Shown one piece after another: positions 17,404-26,600 of a stretch of 64,000 nt of DNA. How positions within the stretch are numbered: position 1 is the first letter of the stretch; every line of letters begins with the position of its first letter. The position numbers and the translations under genes are program-made. The stretch is from NCBI RefSeq assembly GCF_015999305.1, contig NZ_JAEAGP010000001.1, forward strand, positions 2,693,001-2,757,000, written 5' to 3'. The DNA is from Erythrobacter sp. YJ-T3-07. GTDB lineage: Bacteria; Pseudomonadota; Alphaproteobacteria; Sphingomonadales; Sphingomonadaceae. The notes beneath the pieces are model-generated. The model was not told where the DNA came from and did no database searches. It saw only the letters and a list, made by a program, of their open reading frames with translations.

Positions 17404-18120
17404 ATGATACTCGCCTGCCCTGCCTGCGATACACGCTATGCCGTACCCGATAGCGCAATCGGCCCCGAAGGACGCACGGTGCGCTGCGCCCGGTGCCGCC
17501 ATAGCTGGTTCCAGTCGGGCAGCGAACTCGACCTTGAAGAGCTTGAGCGCGATGGCACCGCGACCAGCGTCGATGACGAGCCGACCGCGCGCCAGCCCTG
17601 GCACGACGTTCCTCCGATCGCCGCTACCGAACCGCGCGAACGGGCGAGCGAGGACCGCTCCCAGTTTTCGGCCGAACCGCCGTTTCGCCCGCGCCGCAAT
17701 CCGCTCAAGATGTGGGGCATGGCGGCCGGCCTGTTCGCGGTCATCTCGGTCGGCGCGATCGCGGCGGTGAGCTATGCGGGCCTGCCCGACTGGGTGCCGG
17801 TGAGCCGTCCCACCTTCGCGATGGAAGAGCCCGACCTGGTGCTCGAATTCCCGGCCAGCAAGCAGGATCGGCGCACCTTGCCCGACGGCAGCGAATATTT
17901 CGGCGTCGCGGGCGAGATCAAGAATGTCGGGCGCGAGACCAAGGCAGTGCCGCCGGTGCTGATCGTCCTGTACGATTCGCGCAATCGCAAGGTCTACAAC
18001 TGGGAAATCCTCCCCCGTCAGGGCCGCCTGCAGCCGGGCGAGACACTCAGCATCAACGAGGCGATCACCGACCTGCCCAAATCGGCGCGTTTTGCGGAGA
18101 TCGGCTGGAGCCCGTCCTGA
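17404..18120 (+). CDS. MJ0042-type zinc-ribbon / DUF3426 membrane protein
   Basis: A 238-residue protein. The N-terminus MILACPACDTRYAVPDSAIGPEGRTVRCARCRHSW is an MJ0042 zinc ribbon with two CxxC pairs; a polar linker leads to one membrane helix (MWGMAAGLFAVISVGAIAAVSYAGL, about 108-132) and a DUF3426-like outer domain (GEIKNVGRETKAVPPVLIVLYDSRNRKVYNWEI). Common in alphaproteobacteria beside ftsEX. Function not established. Confidence 0.85.
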   Translation: MILACPACDTRYAVPDSAIGPEGRTVRCARCRHSWFQSGSELDLEELERDGTATSVDDEPTARQPWHDVPPIAATEPRERASEDRSQFSAEPPFRPRRNPLKMWGMAAGLFAVISVGAIAAVSYAGLPDWVPVSRPTFAMEEPDLVLEFPASKQDRRTLPDGSEYFGVAGEIKNVGRETKAVPPVLIVLYDSRNRKVYNWEILPRQGRLQPGETLSINEAITDLPKSARFAEIGWSPS

Positions 18121-18278
18121 CGCAAAAGCCACATAGCGGACGCGTGTGGAGATTCTTGCAAGATTGTTCCGCAAACCCGCTTGCGGGGTGCCGCGCCCCC
18201 TGCTAGTGGGCCGCTTCCTCACGGGGCAGAGCCTGACTGGCTGGCCCCGGATGCAGCCCGAAACTTACGGGCTTGTGT

Positions 18279-18365
18279 GCGGTCGTGGCGGAACTGGTAG
18301 ACGCGCAACGTTGAGGTCGTTGTGGCCGCAAGGCCGTGGAAGTTCGAGTCTTCTCGACCGCACCA
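18279..18365 (+). tRNA. tRNA-Leu (anticodon GAG), CCA encoded
   Basis: A class II tRNA of 87 bases. The acceptor GCGGTCG (18279-18285) pairs with CGACCGC (18355-18361), the discriminator is A and CCA is encoded at 18363-18365. The anticodon loop TTGAGGT gives GAG (leucine CUC/CUU), the variable arm is long, and the T loop is TTCGAGT. Confidence 0.95.
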
Positions 18366-18651
18366 AAATCTCCTTCGGGAATCGCAGAGACGGTACCAGC
18401 ACAGCCAGGGCGCCCACGGCGCCTGGTTGAGCGCGCATAAGCGCACCGTGACAACCGTGCACGCCGAACACCCCTTCGCGCCGTTTTGCGCGACGCTGTT
18501 AGCGAATCTGCCAGCCCGGAAAGCGTGCTTTGCACGCCCGGACCGCTGTTAACCTCCGATTCGCCGCGGGCGATATCAACGCGCGGACCACGCTGAAACT
18601 GCCTTGCCAGACACCGTCGCAGGCCCTCTGCGAACCCCATACATCAATAAA
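18366..18651. other. Intergenic stretch with no supported gene
   Basis: About 285 bases between tRNA-Leu and the terminator. It holds scattered small stems such as GCGCCC...GGCGCC and GCGTGC...GCACGC, but no ORF with a ribosome site and no RNA that I recognise. Confidence 0.5.
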
Positions 18652-18676
18652 AAAGGCCCCGAAAATCGGGGCCTTT
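18652..18676. terminator. Bidirectional intrinsic terminator
   Basis: AAAGGCCCCGA and TCGGGGCCTTT form a perfect 11-base stem around a 3-base loop, with A-rich and T-rich flanks on both sides. It ends transcription from the minus-strand mini-ORF at 18705-18740 and could also stop the plus strand after tRNA-Leu. Confidence 0.88.
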
Positions 18677-18704
18677 CATTGATTTAGTCAGCCAAGACGG
18701 TCGC

Positions 18705-18740
18705 TTAGCTGCGGAAAATCCATTCCCAAATATCCCACAT
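18705..18740 (-). CDS. Candidate 11-residue peptide with ribosome site and terminator
   Basis: The mini-ORF encodes MWDIWEWIFRS. The ATG at 18740 is preceded by AAGGGG at a proper distance (about 8 bases), and the stop is followed 28 bases on by an intrinsic terminator. It lies 68 bases downstream of the EAL gene on the same strand. Three Trp among 11 residues give an amphipathic or hydrophobic peptide. No family is known to me; translation is inferred from the site alone. Confidence 0.45.
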   Translation of the reverse strand: MWDIWEWIFRS

Positions 18741-18808
18741 GAGTCGTCCCCTTCGGTTACAAGGATAGAGGACGTCTACGTATGTTAACCAAACCCGTTA
18801 GTAAAGTG

Positions 18809-21085
18809 TTAACCATAGTCGGGGCGCGACAGCACGTCCCGGTTGAGCTCCAGCAGGTTGCGAAACTGGGAAATCACCATCGGCTTCGCGATGAAGTATC
18901 CTTGGCCGCGATCGCAGCCGATGCTCGACAGCCAGGTGTGGGTCTCAAGATCCTCGATCCCTTCGGCGACCGACGTCATCCCCGCTCTCGACGTTGTGTG
19001 GAGGACCCCCTCGACGATTGCGCGCGTCTTGCACGACCCGGCCAGCTGCTGGATGAAGAGCTGATCGATCTTGACCTCGTCGAACGGGAGCCGTTGCAGC
19101 GCCTCCAGATTGGCGCTCCCCACCCCGAAATCGTCGAGCGAGAACGCGATCCCCTGGCTGCGCAAGCGCTCGACAATCTTCCGCGCGGTTTCGAAATCTT
19201 CGATGCGCGCAGTTTCGGTGACCTCGATCTTCAGCAGCGAGGGGTCTACAGCGTAATCCCTGAGGCTCTTTTCGACCATTTCGGCGATCCTGTCGTCCAC
19301 GAACTGAACGGCCGACACGTTGACCGACAGGGGAAGGACGCACCCGTTGTCCTGCAAGGAGCGCAGCGCGGCCATCGCCTTGTCCAAAATCCGGCCTGTC
19401 AGTTCATCGAGCCGGGCCATGCGCTCGAACTGGGGGATGAAGCGGGCGGGCGAAATCTCGTTGCCTGCCTGATCCTGCCACCGCGCGAGCACTTCGGCGG
19501 CCACCAACTTACCTGTCTTGAGGTCCACCTGCGGCTGGACCTTGATCGAAATACGATCTTCGGCAAGCGCTTCGGCCAGTCGCGCGGTCAGCGAATGGTC
19601 CCATTCGTCGTCGTGGCAGGCATCGGAAACGATGAACACGGGCTGGAATGCTTCGCGTGCGTGGTCGGCGGCGGCGATGGCCGAACTCAACCTGTGCGCG
19701 GGCAGGCCTTTCGACGAGAAGTCGGCCCCTACCGTCACCGCAACGTCGATCGATTTGCTGGCGATGATGATGGGCTGCGACACGATTGCGCGCAGACCCG
19801 AGAGGTGGGACTCATAGTCGATCGCCCCGTCGAGCATGAAGGCGAAGTACTTGCCCCCGTCGAAATAGATCTTCGTATCCTTGCCCGTGATGCACAGGCG
19901 ATCCGAAACCTGTCGCAGATAGGCGCGCTTCTCCCCTTCCGAAACATGGGCGAAGATGGAGTCCAGGCGAAGGATCTTGACGACCACGACGCCCTGATTG
20001 CCCTGCCCTTCGCTGGCGTAAAAGTCGCGGCGCAGCGCGGAGAAGTTCGGCAGCCTGGTGATCGGATCGATGTAAAGATGGCGCTGCTTGTACAACACCA
20101 GCGCGCGCAGGCTTGCATATACCGTCAGCAGGAGCAGCGTATCGGCAAAGTGCGCCTGCACCCCGGCAAGGCCTGTGCCGACAAACACGGACACGAAGGC
20201 AACCACACAGGCCGCGTAGACCATCCGCCTGAGTCTGGGGGTCCGCGCAAACCATACGCCAAGCAACAGGGCCAATCCGATGGCAAGCGGCAGGACATAG
20301 AATGCAACGCGCTGTCCGGTGCCCCGCAGCAGCGTTTCCGCCCCAAGGATATGGGCAACAGAGTTTGTCACATACCCGTGCTTTGCGACCCGCAATTCGT
20401 TTCCGAGCTTGCCGACACCAATGACAAATGCGGTATCGGGGACATCGATACGATCGATCGCGAGATCGAAGTTTCCTTGGTTGAGCCGGGGAATCGATGT
20501 GGAATCGATCGTGCCATCGATGAAGACTTCGGTGCGCTTTTGACCGGATCGACTGAGCGCGAAAGCAAGGCTTTCACGGCCACCATCCCCCTCAGCCCTG
20601 ATAGTCCAGACGAACCTGAGGAAGTCCTGCGCGACGTCGTTGTCGAAGCCCTTCAGTCTCTCGAACGACAAGGCGTTGGCACGCAGATCTTCCGTTGCAC
20701 TCTGTTGCCCGGGCAGGTTTGCACCCGCCAGATAGACATAATCGAGATTGTCGTAGAGGACCCTTGAGAGCTCTTCATCCACCGAAGGCAAGTTGCTCTC
20801 ACGCAAGGGAATATTGACGAATATCCGCGTCGCTCCTCGCGCGCGTAATTTCCGTATCAGAGATGCGATGTGGCGGTTTTCTTCTGCGGCGTTTTGGTCC
20901 GTGTAAGCCCCAACTTCAACGAGCGCGATGGTGCCGCTCGCGTCCCTGTCGCTCAGCCTCGACTGGATGGCCCAAGCGGTGATGTCCAGCGGCTTGAGAA
21001 GAATAATCACGCCCGCCAGCAGCGCGATCGCGATCGCGATGTACAGGTGGCGCGACCTCTCGCTCAGCCAGAACTTGCGATGCAC
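18809..21085 (-). CDS. CHASE2-GGDEF(degenerate)-EAL c-di-GMP phosphodiesterase
   Basis: A 758-residue membrane signalling protein. After a helix at about 14-32 comes an extracytoplasmic CHASE2-like region (to about 260), then three helices (about 265-335), a degenerate GGDEF domain in which the active-site loop reads FDGGKYFAFM, and an EAL domain. The EAL domain keeps the expected acidic and metal-binding residues: AAEVLARWQ (EVL for EAL), SVNVSAVQF, LKIEVTET, FSLDDFGVGSANLEAL, VKIDQLFIQQL and AEGIED. It is therefore probably an active c-di-GMP phosphodiesterase whose GGDEF part senses or regulates. Divergent from cls. A link to the flagella in this window is possible but not shown. Confidence 0.88.
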   Translation of the reverse strand: MHRKFWLSERSRHLYIAIAIALLAGVIILLKPLDITAWAIQSRLSDRDASGTIALVEVGAYTDQNAAEENRHIASLIRKLRARGATRIFVNIPLRESNLPSVDEELSRVLYDNLDYVYLAGANLPGQQSATEDLRANALSFERLKGFDNDVAQDFLRFVWTIRAEGDGGRESLAFALSRSGQKRTEVFIDGTIDSTSIPRLNQGNFDLAIDRIDVPDTAFVIGVGKLGNELRVAKHGYVTNSVAHILGAETLLRGTGQRVAFYVLPLAIGLALLLGVWFARTPRLRRMVYAACVVAFVSVFVGTGLAGVQAHFADTLLLLTVYASLRALVLYKQRHLYIDPITRLPNFSALRRDFYASEGQGNQGVVVVKILRLDSIFAHVSEGEKRAYLRQVSDRLCITGKDTKIYFDGGKYFAFMLDGAIDYESHLSGLRAIVSQPIIIASKSIDVAVTVGADFSSKGLPAHRLSSAIAAADHAREAFQPVFIVSDACHDDEWDHSLTARLAEALAEDRISIKVQPQVDLKTGKLVAAEVLARWQDQAGNEISPARFIPQFERMARLDELTGRILDKAMAALRSLQDNGCVLPLSVNVSAVQFVDDRIAEMVEKSLRDYAVDPSLLKIEVTETARIEDFETARKIVERLRSQGIAFSLDDFGVGSANLEALQRLPFDEVKIDQLFIQQLAGSCKTRAIVEGVLHTTSRAGMTSVAEGIEDLETHTWLSSIGCDRGQGYFIAKPMVISQFRNLLELNRDVLSRPDYG

Positions 21086-21334
21086 GAAATTGGACCCTTC
21101 CGGTTTTGCGCGCCCGTTCTAGTAAATATGCGTAAAACAAATGTTCACAGCGCGTCGACGAGCGCCGATGGCCTCGACCACCGCAAAATGGTTGCGTAGC
21201 GCTCCCGGCATGCCGAAAACGGAGGCCTTCCCGGAAACGGCGGAGCACGACCGCCGTTGACAAGACGGGGAGCCAACCGGGTCAATCATGCGAATTTTCG
21301 ATTTTCTGCCATTTCCAGATACCGGGCGCGCCCG
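21086..21334. other. Divergent promoter region between the EAL gene and cls
   Basis: About 250 bases. AACGGCGG (21236-21243) and CCGCCGTT (21251-21258) form a perfect 8-base hairpin that overlaps a TTGACA (21257-21262), a possible -35 for cls with a poor -10 about 17 bases later. An AT-rich patch at 21119-21150 may promote the EAL gene. Confidence 0.45.
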
Positions 21335-22789
21335 ATGATCGACATCGGCAGCGTGATGGATGGCACCTTTGCCTGGGTCTGGGACCACCTGCTGGCAATC
21401 ATGGGCTGGATCATCGCCATGATCGCCTTCGTGGTCGTGCCGTTTCGTCGCCCGCCGGCAGAGGCACGCAACTGGCTGCTGATCTTCTTCGCGCTGCCCT
21501 GGGTGGCATTACCCATCTACTGGCTCATCGGCCGCCCGCGATATGCCAAGCAGCGTCGGGAGCGGGTTGAGGATCTGCCGGGTATTCTTGAGCGGATCGC
21601 CCGCAAGACGGGCTTCGACCAGGTACAGATCACGCCGAACCTGTGCGAAGACAACCATTCGCTGGCCAACCTCGCGCACGGGCTGGGCCAGTTTCCTGCG
21701 GTGGATGGCAACCGGATAGAGCTTCTGGGCGACTATCACGGCACCATCGACCGGATTATCGCCGACATCGACCGCGCGCAGCATCACGTGAACGTCGAGT
21801 TCTATATCTTCAAGAGCGACCGGGTCGGAGACCGTCTGATGGCGGCGCTGGAGCGGGCGAATGCGCGCGGCGTGACCTGCCGCGTGCTGCTCGACGCGCT
21901 GGGTTCCTACGGTTCGGTCGCATCGATCAAGCACCGGCTGGAGGCTGCAGGCATCGAGGTGCACGACATCCTGCCGCTGCGCCGGCGCCTGTCCAGCTCG
22001 CGCGTGGACCTGCGCAATCACCGCAAGATCGTGGTGGTGGACGGGCGGGTCGGTTACACCGGATCGCAGAATATCTGGGCGCCCGAGGATCACGGACGAC
22101 AGGCCAATCGGGAACTCGCGGTTCGCGTTACCGGGCCGCTCGTCGTGCAGTTGCAGGCGATCTTCGTGTGCGACTGGTATCTCGAAACGCTCGAAGAGCT
22201 GGCGGAGGACGCGATGTTCCCCCCGCTCGACCGGGGCACCGGACTGGCTGCGCAGATCATCGCCACCGGTCCCGACAACCCGGTGGGCGGGATGGATCTG
22301 ATCGTCGCGCAGGCAATGCACAATGCGAGCGAGGAGATCGTGATCGTCACGCCCTATTTCGTGCCCAACGACTCGCTGCTGACGGCCATCCGCGGGGCGG
22401 TGCTGCGAGGGGTGCGGGTGCGGCTGATCACGGCGGCGAAGTGCGATCAGTACCTCGCCGGGCTGGCGCAGCGCAGCTATTACGAGGAAATCCTCTCGCT
22501 CGGGGCGGAAATCCACCTATTCGGCCCGGAATTCCTGCATGCGAAACATTCCCGGGTGGATCATGAGGTGGCGATCCTGGGGTCGAGCAACATGGATATG
22601 CGCTCGTTCGAACTGAATGCCGAGATCGATCTGCTATGTTATGACGAGGCTTTCGCCAAAGACCTCCAGCAGGTGGAAAATCGCTATCTCGAACGCTCTA
22701 CTCCCCTCTCCTGCGACGAATGGAAGCGTCGCCCGCTGATGCACAAGGTGCTGGAGAACGCCGCGCGAATGATGAGCGAACTGATCTGA
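21335..22789 (+). CDS. cls: Cardiolipin synthase (phospholipase D family)
   Basis: A 484-residue membrane enzyme that condenses phosphatidylglycerol into cardiolipin. Two N-terminal helices (HLLAIMGWIIAMIAFVVVPF and NWLLIFFALPWVALPIYWLIG) precede two PLD domains with HKD motifs NHRKIVVVDGRVGYTGSQN and HAKHSRVDHEVAILGSSNMD. ATG 21335 (MIDIGSVMDG) is preferred; ATG 21356 is an alternative. Directly followed (4 bases) by an EEP-family gene, as in the enterobacterial ybhP-clsB pair. Confidence 0.9.
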   Translation: MIDIGSVMDGTFAWVWDHLLAIMGWIIAMIAFVVVPFRRPPAEARNWLLIFFALPWVALPIYWLIGRPRYAKQRRERVEDLPGILERIARKTGFDQVQITPNLCEDNHSLANLAHGLGQFPAVDGNRIELLGDYHGTIDRIIADIDRAQHHVNVEFYIFKSDRVGDRLMAALERANARGVTCRVLLDALGSYGSVASIKHRLEAAGIEVHDILPLRRRLSSSRVDLRNHRKIVVVDGRVGYTGSQNIWAPEDHGRQANRELAVRVTGPLVVQLQAIFVCDWYLETLEELAEDAMFPPLDRGTGLAAQIIATGPDNPVGGMDLIVAQAMHNASEEIVIVTPYFVPNDSLLTAIRGAVLRGVRVRLITAAKCDQYLAGLAQRSYYEEILSLGAEIHLFGPEFLHAKHSRVDHEVAILGSSNMDMRSFELNAEIDLLCYDEAFAKDLQQVENRYLERSTPLSCDEWKRRPLMHKVLENAARMMSELI

Positions 22790-22793
22790 ACCC

Positions 22794-23507
22794 ATGCACG
22801 CCCCGACCTTCAAGCTCGCCAGTTACAACATTCACAAGGCCGTCGGCACGGATCGCAAGCGCGATCCGCAGCGCATCCTGAACGTGCTGGGCGAGGTCGA
22901 TGCGGATATCGTGATCCTGCAGGAGGCAGACCGGCGGTTCGGGCAGCGCGAGCGCACCCTGCCCGATTTTCTGGTCGAGCAGCATACCGATTACGTGCCG
23001 GTCCCCTTCGACGTGCAGCATGATTCAATGGGCTGGCACGGCAACACGATCATGGTCCGGCGCGATATCGCCGTCCTTGAGCATGACATCCTCCACATCC
23101 CCTATCTCGAACCGCGCGGGGTCGTGACCGCGACCCTGCGGCTTCCCGCTGGGCTGGAACTCTCGGTGTTCGGAATGCACCTGGACCTGTCTGGCCTGTG
23201 GCGCCTGCGCCAGGCGCGGGCGATCGCCGAGCTGGCGCGCGCGGCGCAGGAGCACCGGCCCACCCTGCTGGCGGGCGATCTGAACGAATGGCGCCCCAAC
23301 GGCGGCTGCCTGAAGGAATTCGCGCGCCATTTCACCGTGCTCGATTGCGGCCGCAGCTTCCACAGCCAGCGCCCGATGGGGCGGCTCGACCGGATCATCC
23401 ACGGGGCCACGCTGGAGGCGGTGGAATGCGGCGTGCACCACAGCGCGCTGGCTTCGCGCGCATCGGACCACCTGCCCGTCTGGGCAAAGTTGCGCGCTTC
23501 AGCCTGA
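22794..23507 (+). CDS. Endonuclease/exonuclease/phosphatase (EEP) family protein
   Basis: A 237-residue EEP-fold hydrolase: LASYNIHKAVGTD, DADIVILQEADRRFG, GMHLDLSGLWRLRQA, LLAGDLNEW and ASDHLPVWAKL carry the usual Asn, Glu, Asp-Asn and terminal Asp-His residues. There is no clear signal peptide. Coupling to cls suggests a phospholipid- or headgroup-related phosphodiesterase, as inferred for YbhP; the substrate is unknown. Confidence 0.85.
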   Translation: MHAPTFKLASYNIHKAVGTDRKRDPQRILNVLGEVDADIVILQEADRRFGQRERTLPDFLVEQHTDYVPVPFDVQHDSMGWHGNTIMVRRDIAVLEHDILHIPYLEPRGVVTATLRLPAGLELSVFGMHLDLSGLWRLRQARAIAELARAAQEHRPTLLAGDLNEWRPNGGCLKEFARHFTVLDCGRSFHSQRPMGRLDRIIHGATLEAVECGVHHSALASRASDHLPVWAKLRASA

Positions 23508-23545
23508 TTTGCCGGCAGATCGGCCAGCCGACATGGGTGCGCCGG

Positions 23546-23574
23546 TTGGACAAGCCCGCACGCGCCCCTACAAC
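23546..23574 (+). promoter_or_regulatory. Predicted sigma-70 promoter of the 5-oxoprolinase operon
   Basis: TTGGAC (23546-23551) and TACAAC (23569-23574) are separated by exactly 17 bases, 39 bases before the GTG start at 23613. A good match to the housekeeping pattern, found by eye. Confidence 0.5.
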
Positions 23575-23612
23575 GGTTCGCCTCCCTCCCGTGGCAAAAT
23601 GAGCGAGCCTTC

Positions 23613-26600
23613 GTGACCGAACATTCCCGTGCCTGGCGCTTCGCGGTCGACCGCGGCGGTACCTTCACCGATGTGGTCGCGACCACGCCCGACGGGCGGC
23701 TGGTGACCGACAAGCTGCTGTCCGAAAATCCCGGCCATTACGACGACGCCGCCACCGAAGCCGTTCGCCGCCTGATGGCGGAGCATGGAGAGGCGCCGAT
23801 CTCCGAACTGCGGATCGGCACCACCGTGGCAACCAACGCGCTGCTGGAGCGTAAGGGTGAACGCCTCGCGCTGGTGACCACGCGCGGCTTCGGCGATGCG
23901 TTGAGGATCGGCGCGCAAGCGCGGCCCGAGATTTTCGCCCGCCACATCGTTCTGCCTGAGCAGCTGCCTGCCAAGGTTGTCGAGATCGACGAACGGATCG
24001 GGGCCGACGGAACGATCCTCCAGCCGCTCGACGATGATGCCGCGCGCGCGACGTTGCAGAACCTGCGCGACGAGGGGTTCGATGCGCTGGCGATCATCCT
24101 GATGCACGGCTGGAAATACCGCGATCACGAGGCACGGCTGGGCGAGATCTCGCGCGCGCTCGGCTTCACGCAAGTCAGCGTCAGTCACGAGGTCGCACCG
24201 CTGATCAAATACGTCCCGCGCGGCGATACCACCGTGGTCGACGCCTATCTCTCCCCGGTGCTCAAACGCTACACCGACGGGCTTCAGCGGGACCTGCCCC
24301 CGGTCGAGCGGCTCGGCTTCATGCAATCCAATGGCGGGCTGGCGGAGGTCGGCGCGTTTCGCGGCAAGGACGCAATCCTGTCGGGCCCGGCAGGTGGCGT
24401 GGTCGGGATGGTCGCCGCGGGCGAACCGCTCGGCCATCGCAAGCTGATCGGCTTCGACATGGGCGGCACCAGTACCGATGTCGCGCATTATGCGGGCGAA
24501 CTGGAACTGGCGGCGGAAAACCTCGTCGCGGGTGTGAGGGTCGCCGCGCCGATGATGCAGATTCACACCGTCGCGGCGGGCGGCGGGTCGGTGTGCAGCT
24601 TCGACGGCGCACGCTTCCGCGTCGGGCCCGAAAGCGGCGGCGCGGACCCGGGCCCGGCCTGCTACCGCAAGGGCGGCCCGCTGACCGTGACCGACTGCAA
24701 CCTGTTTCTCGGCCGGATCGACCCGGCTTTCTTCCCGCATGTCTTCGGACCCGAGGGCGACCAGCCGCTCGACCCCGAGGCATCGTGCGAACGGCTCGAA
24801 GAGATCGCGCGCGCGCTGCCCGAACCCACGCCGCTGGAGGACATCGCACGCGGCTTCCTCGCGATCGCGGTCGACAACATGGCCAATGCGATCCGCAAGA
24901 TCTCGGTCGCCCGCGGGCACGACGTGACCGAATATGCCCTCGCCTGCTTCGGCGGCGCGGGCGGGCAGCACGCGTGCAAGGTGGCGGACGAGCTGGGGAT
25001 CGAGACCGTGCTGGTCCATCCGCTCGCCGGAATCCTCTCCGCCTATGGCATCGGCCTCGCCCCCGTAAAGGCTATCCGCGAGGTCAGCCTGGTCCGGCCA
25101 TTGCACGATGGCTTTGCCGAAGAACTCGACGTCTTGCGAGACGAGGCTCGCGCCGCGCTGACCGAACAGGGCATCGCCGCGAAGGACGTCACACTCGCCG
25201 CCCGCGCGCGTCTGCGGTTCGACGGCAGCGATTCCATGCTGACCATCGAGTGCACCGATGCGGACGCGATGGATGCCGCCTTCCGCGTGCTTCACCGCCA
25301 GCGCTACGGCTATTCGGACAAGGACGCCGCAATCATCGTCGAAGCGCTGAGCGTGGAGGCGAGCGGAACCTCCGGCGGGCTTGGCGATGCGAGCATCGAA
25401 CCCGTGCCGGTCGATGGGGAAGCCTCGGGAGAGTGGCCGACCTACGAGCGCGCCGCGCTTACCACCGGCCAGGCGATTGCAGGCCCCGCGCTGGTAATCG
25501 ATCCGGGCTCTACCACGGTGGTCGACGAAGGATGGGAAGCGCAGCTCGCCAGGGAAGGCAGCCTGGTGCTGACCCGCACGGTCCCGCTCGAACGCACGCG
25601 CGCGGCGGGGACTAAGGTCGATCCCGTCAGGCTGGAGATCTTCAACAACCTGTTCATGGCGATCGCCGAGGAAATGGGCGTGGTGCTGCAGAACACCGCG
25701 ACCTCTGTGAACATCAAGGAACGCCTCGATTTCTCCTGCGCGCTGTTCAACGCACGCGGAGAGTTGATCGCCAATGCGCCACATATTCCGGTGCATCTGG
25801 GCAGTATGGGTGACAGCATCGCCCGCGTGATCGAGGTGCGCGGAGATGCGCGCGACGGTCGCGGCATCCGGCGCGGCGATGCCTATGTGGTCAATGATCC
25901 GTTCCGCGGCGGCACCCACCTGCCCGACATCACGGTGATCGCGCCGGTGTTCTATTCCGACGGCGGCGATCAGCCGGACGCCTTCGTCGCCGCGCGCGGC
26001 CATCACGCCGATATCGGCGGGATCGCGCCCGGCTCGATGCCGCCCGAAAGCCGCACGATCGAGCAGGAAGGGGTGATGATCGACAACCTCCTGCTGGTCG
26101 ACGAGGGCACCTTCCGCGAAGATGCGGTCCGCGCGGCGCTGGCCGATGCGAAATACCCGGCACGGCGGCCCGACCGCAACCTGTCGGACCTGCGCGCGCA
26201 GCTGGCCGCCTGCACCCGCGGCGCGGAGCTGCTGCATCAGACGGCGCACGAGCGCGGGAGCCAGATGGTCACGGCCTACATGGACCACGTCCTCGCCAAT
26301 GCGGAGGAAAGCGTACGCGCGCTGCTCGGCCGACTGGAGGATGGCGCGTTCACCTACCCGATGGACAATGGCGCGCAGGTCAAGGTCGCGATCCGGATCG
26401 ACGATGCAAGCCGCTCTGCCGTGTTCGATTTCACCGGCACGAGCGATCAGCAGCCGAACAACTTCAACGCGCCGCGATCGATCACCCGCGCCGCCGCGCT
26501 CTATGTGCTGCGCACGCTGATCGACGATCCGATCCCGATGAACGATGGCTGCCTGCGCCCGGTCGAGCTGATCGTGCCCGAAGGCTCGATGCTCAATCCG

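Noticed and set aside
18782..20767. A 661-codon plus-strand frame opposite the EAL gene.
   Set aside because: Antisense of a well-supported EAL protein; no ribosome site and no recognisable motif.
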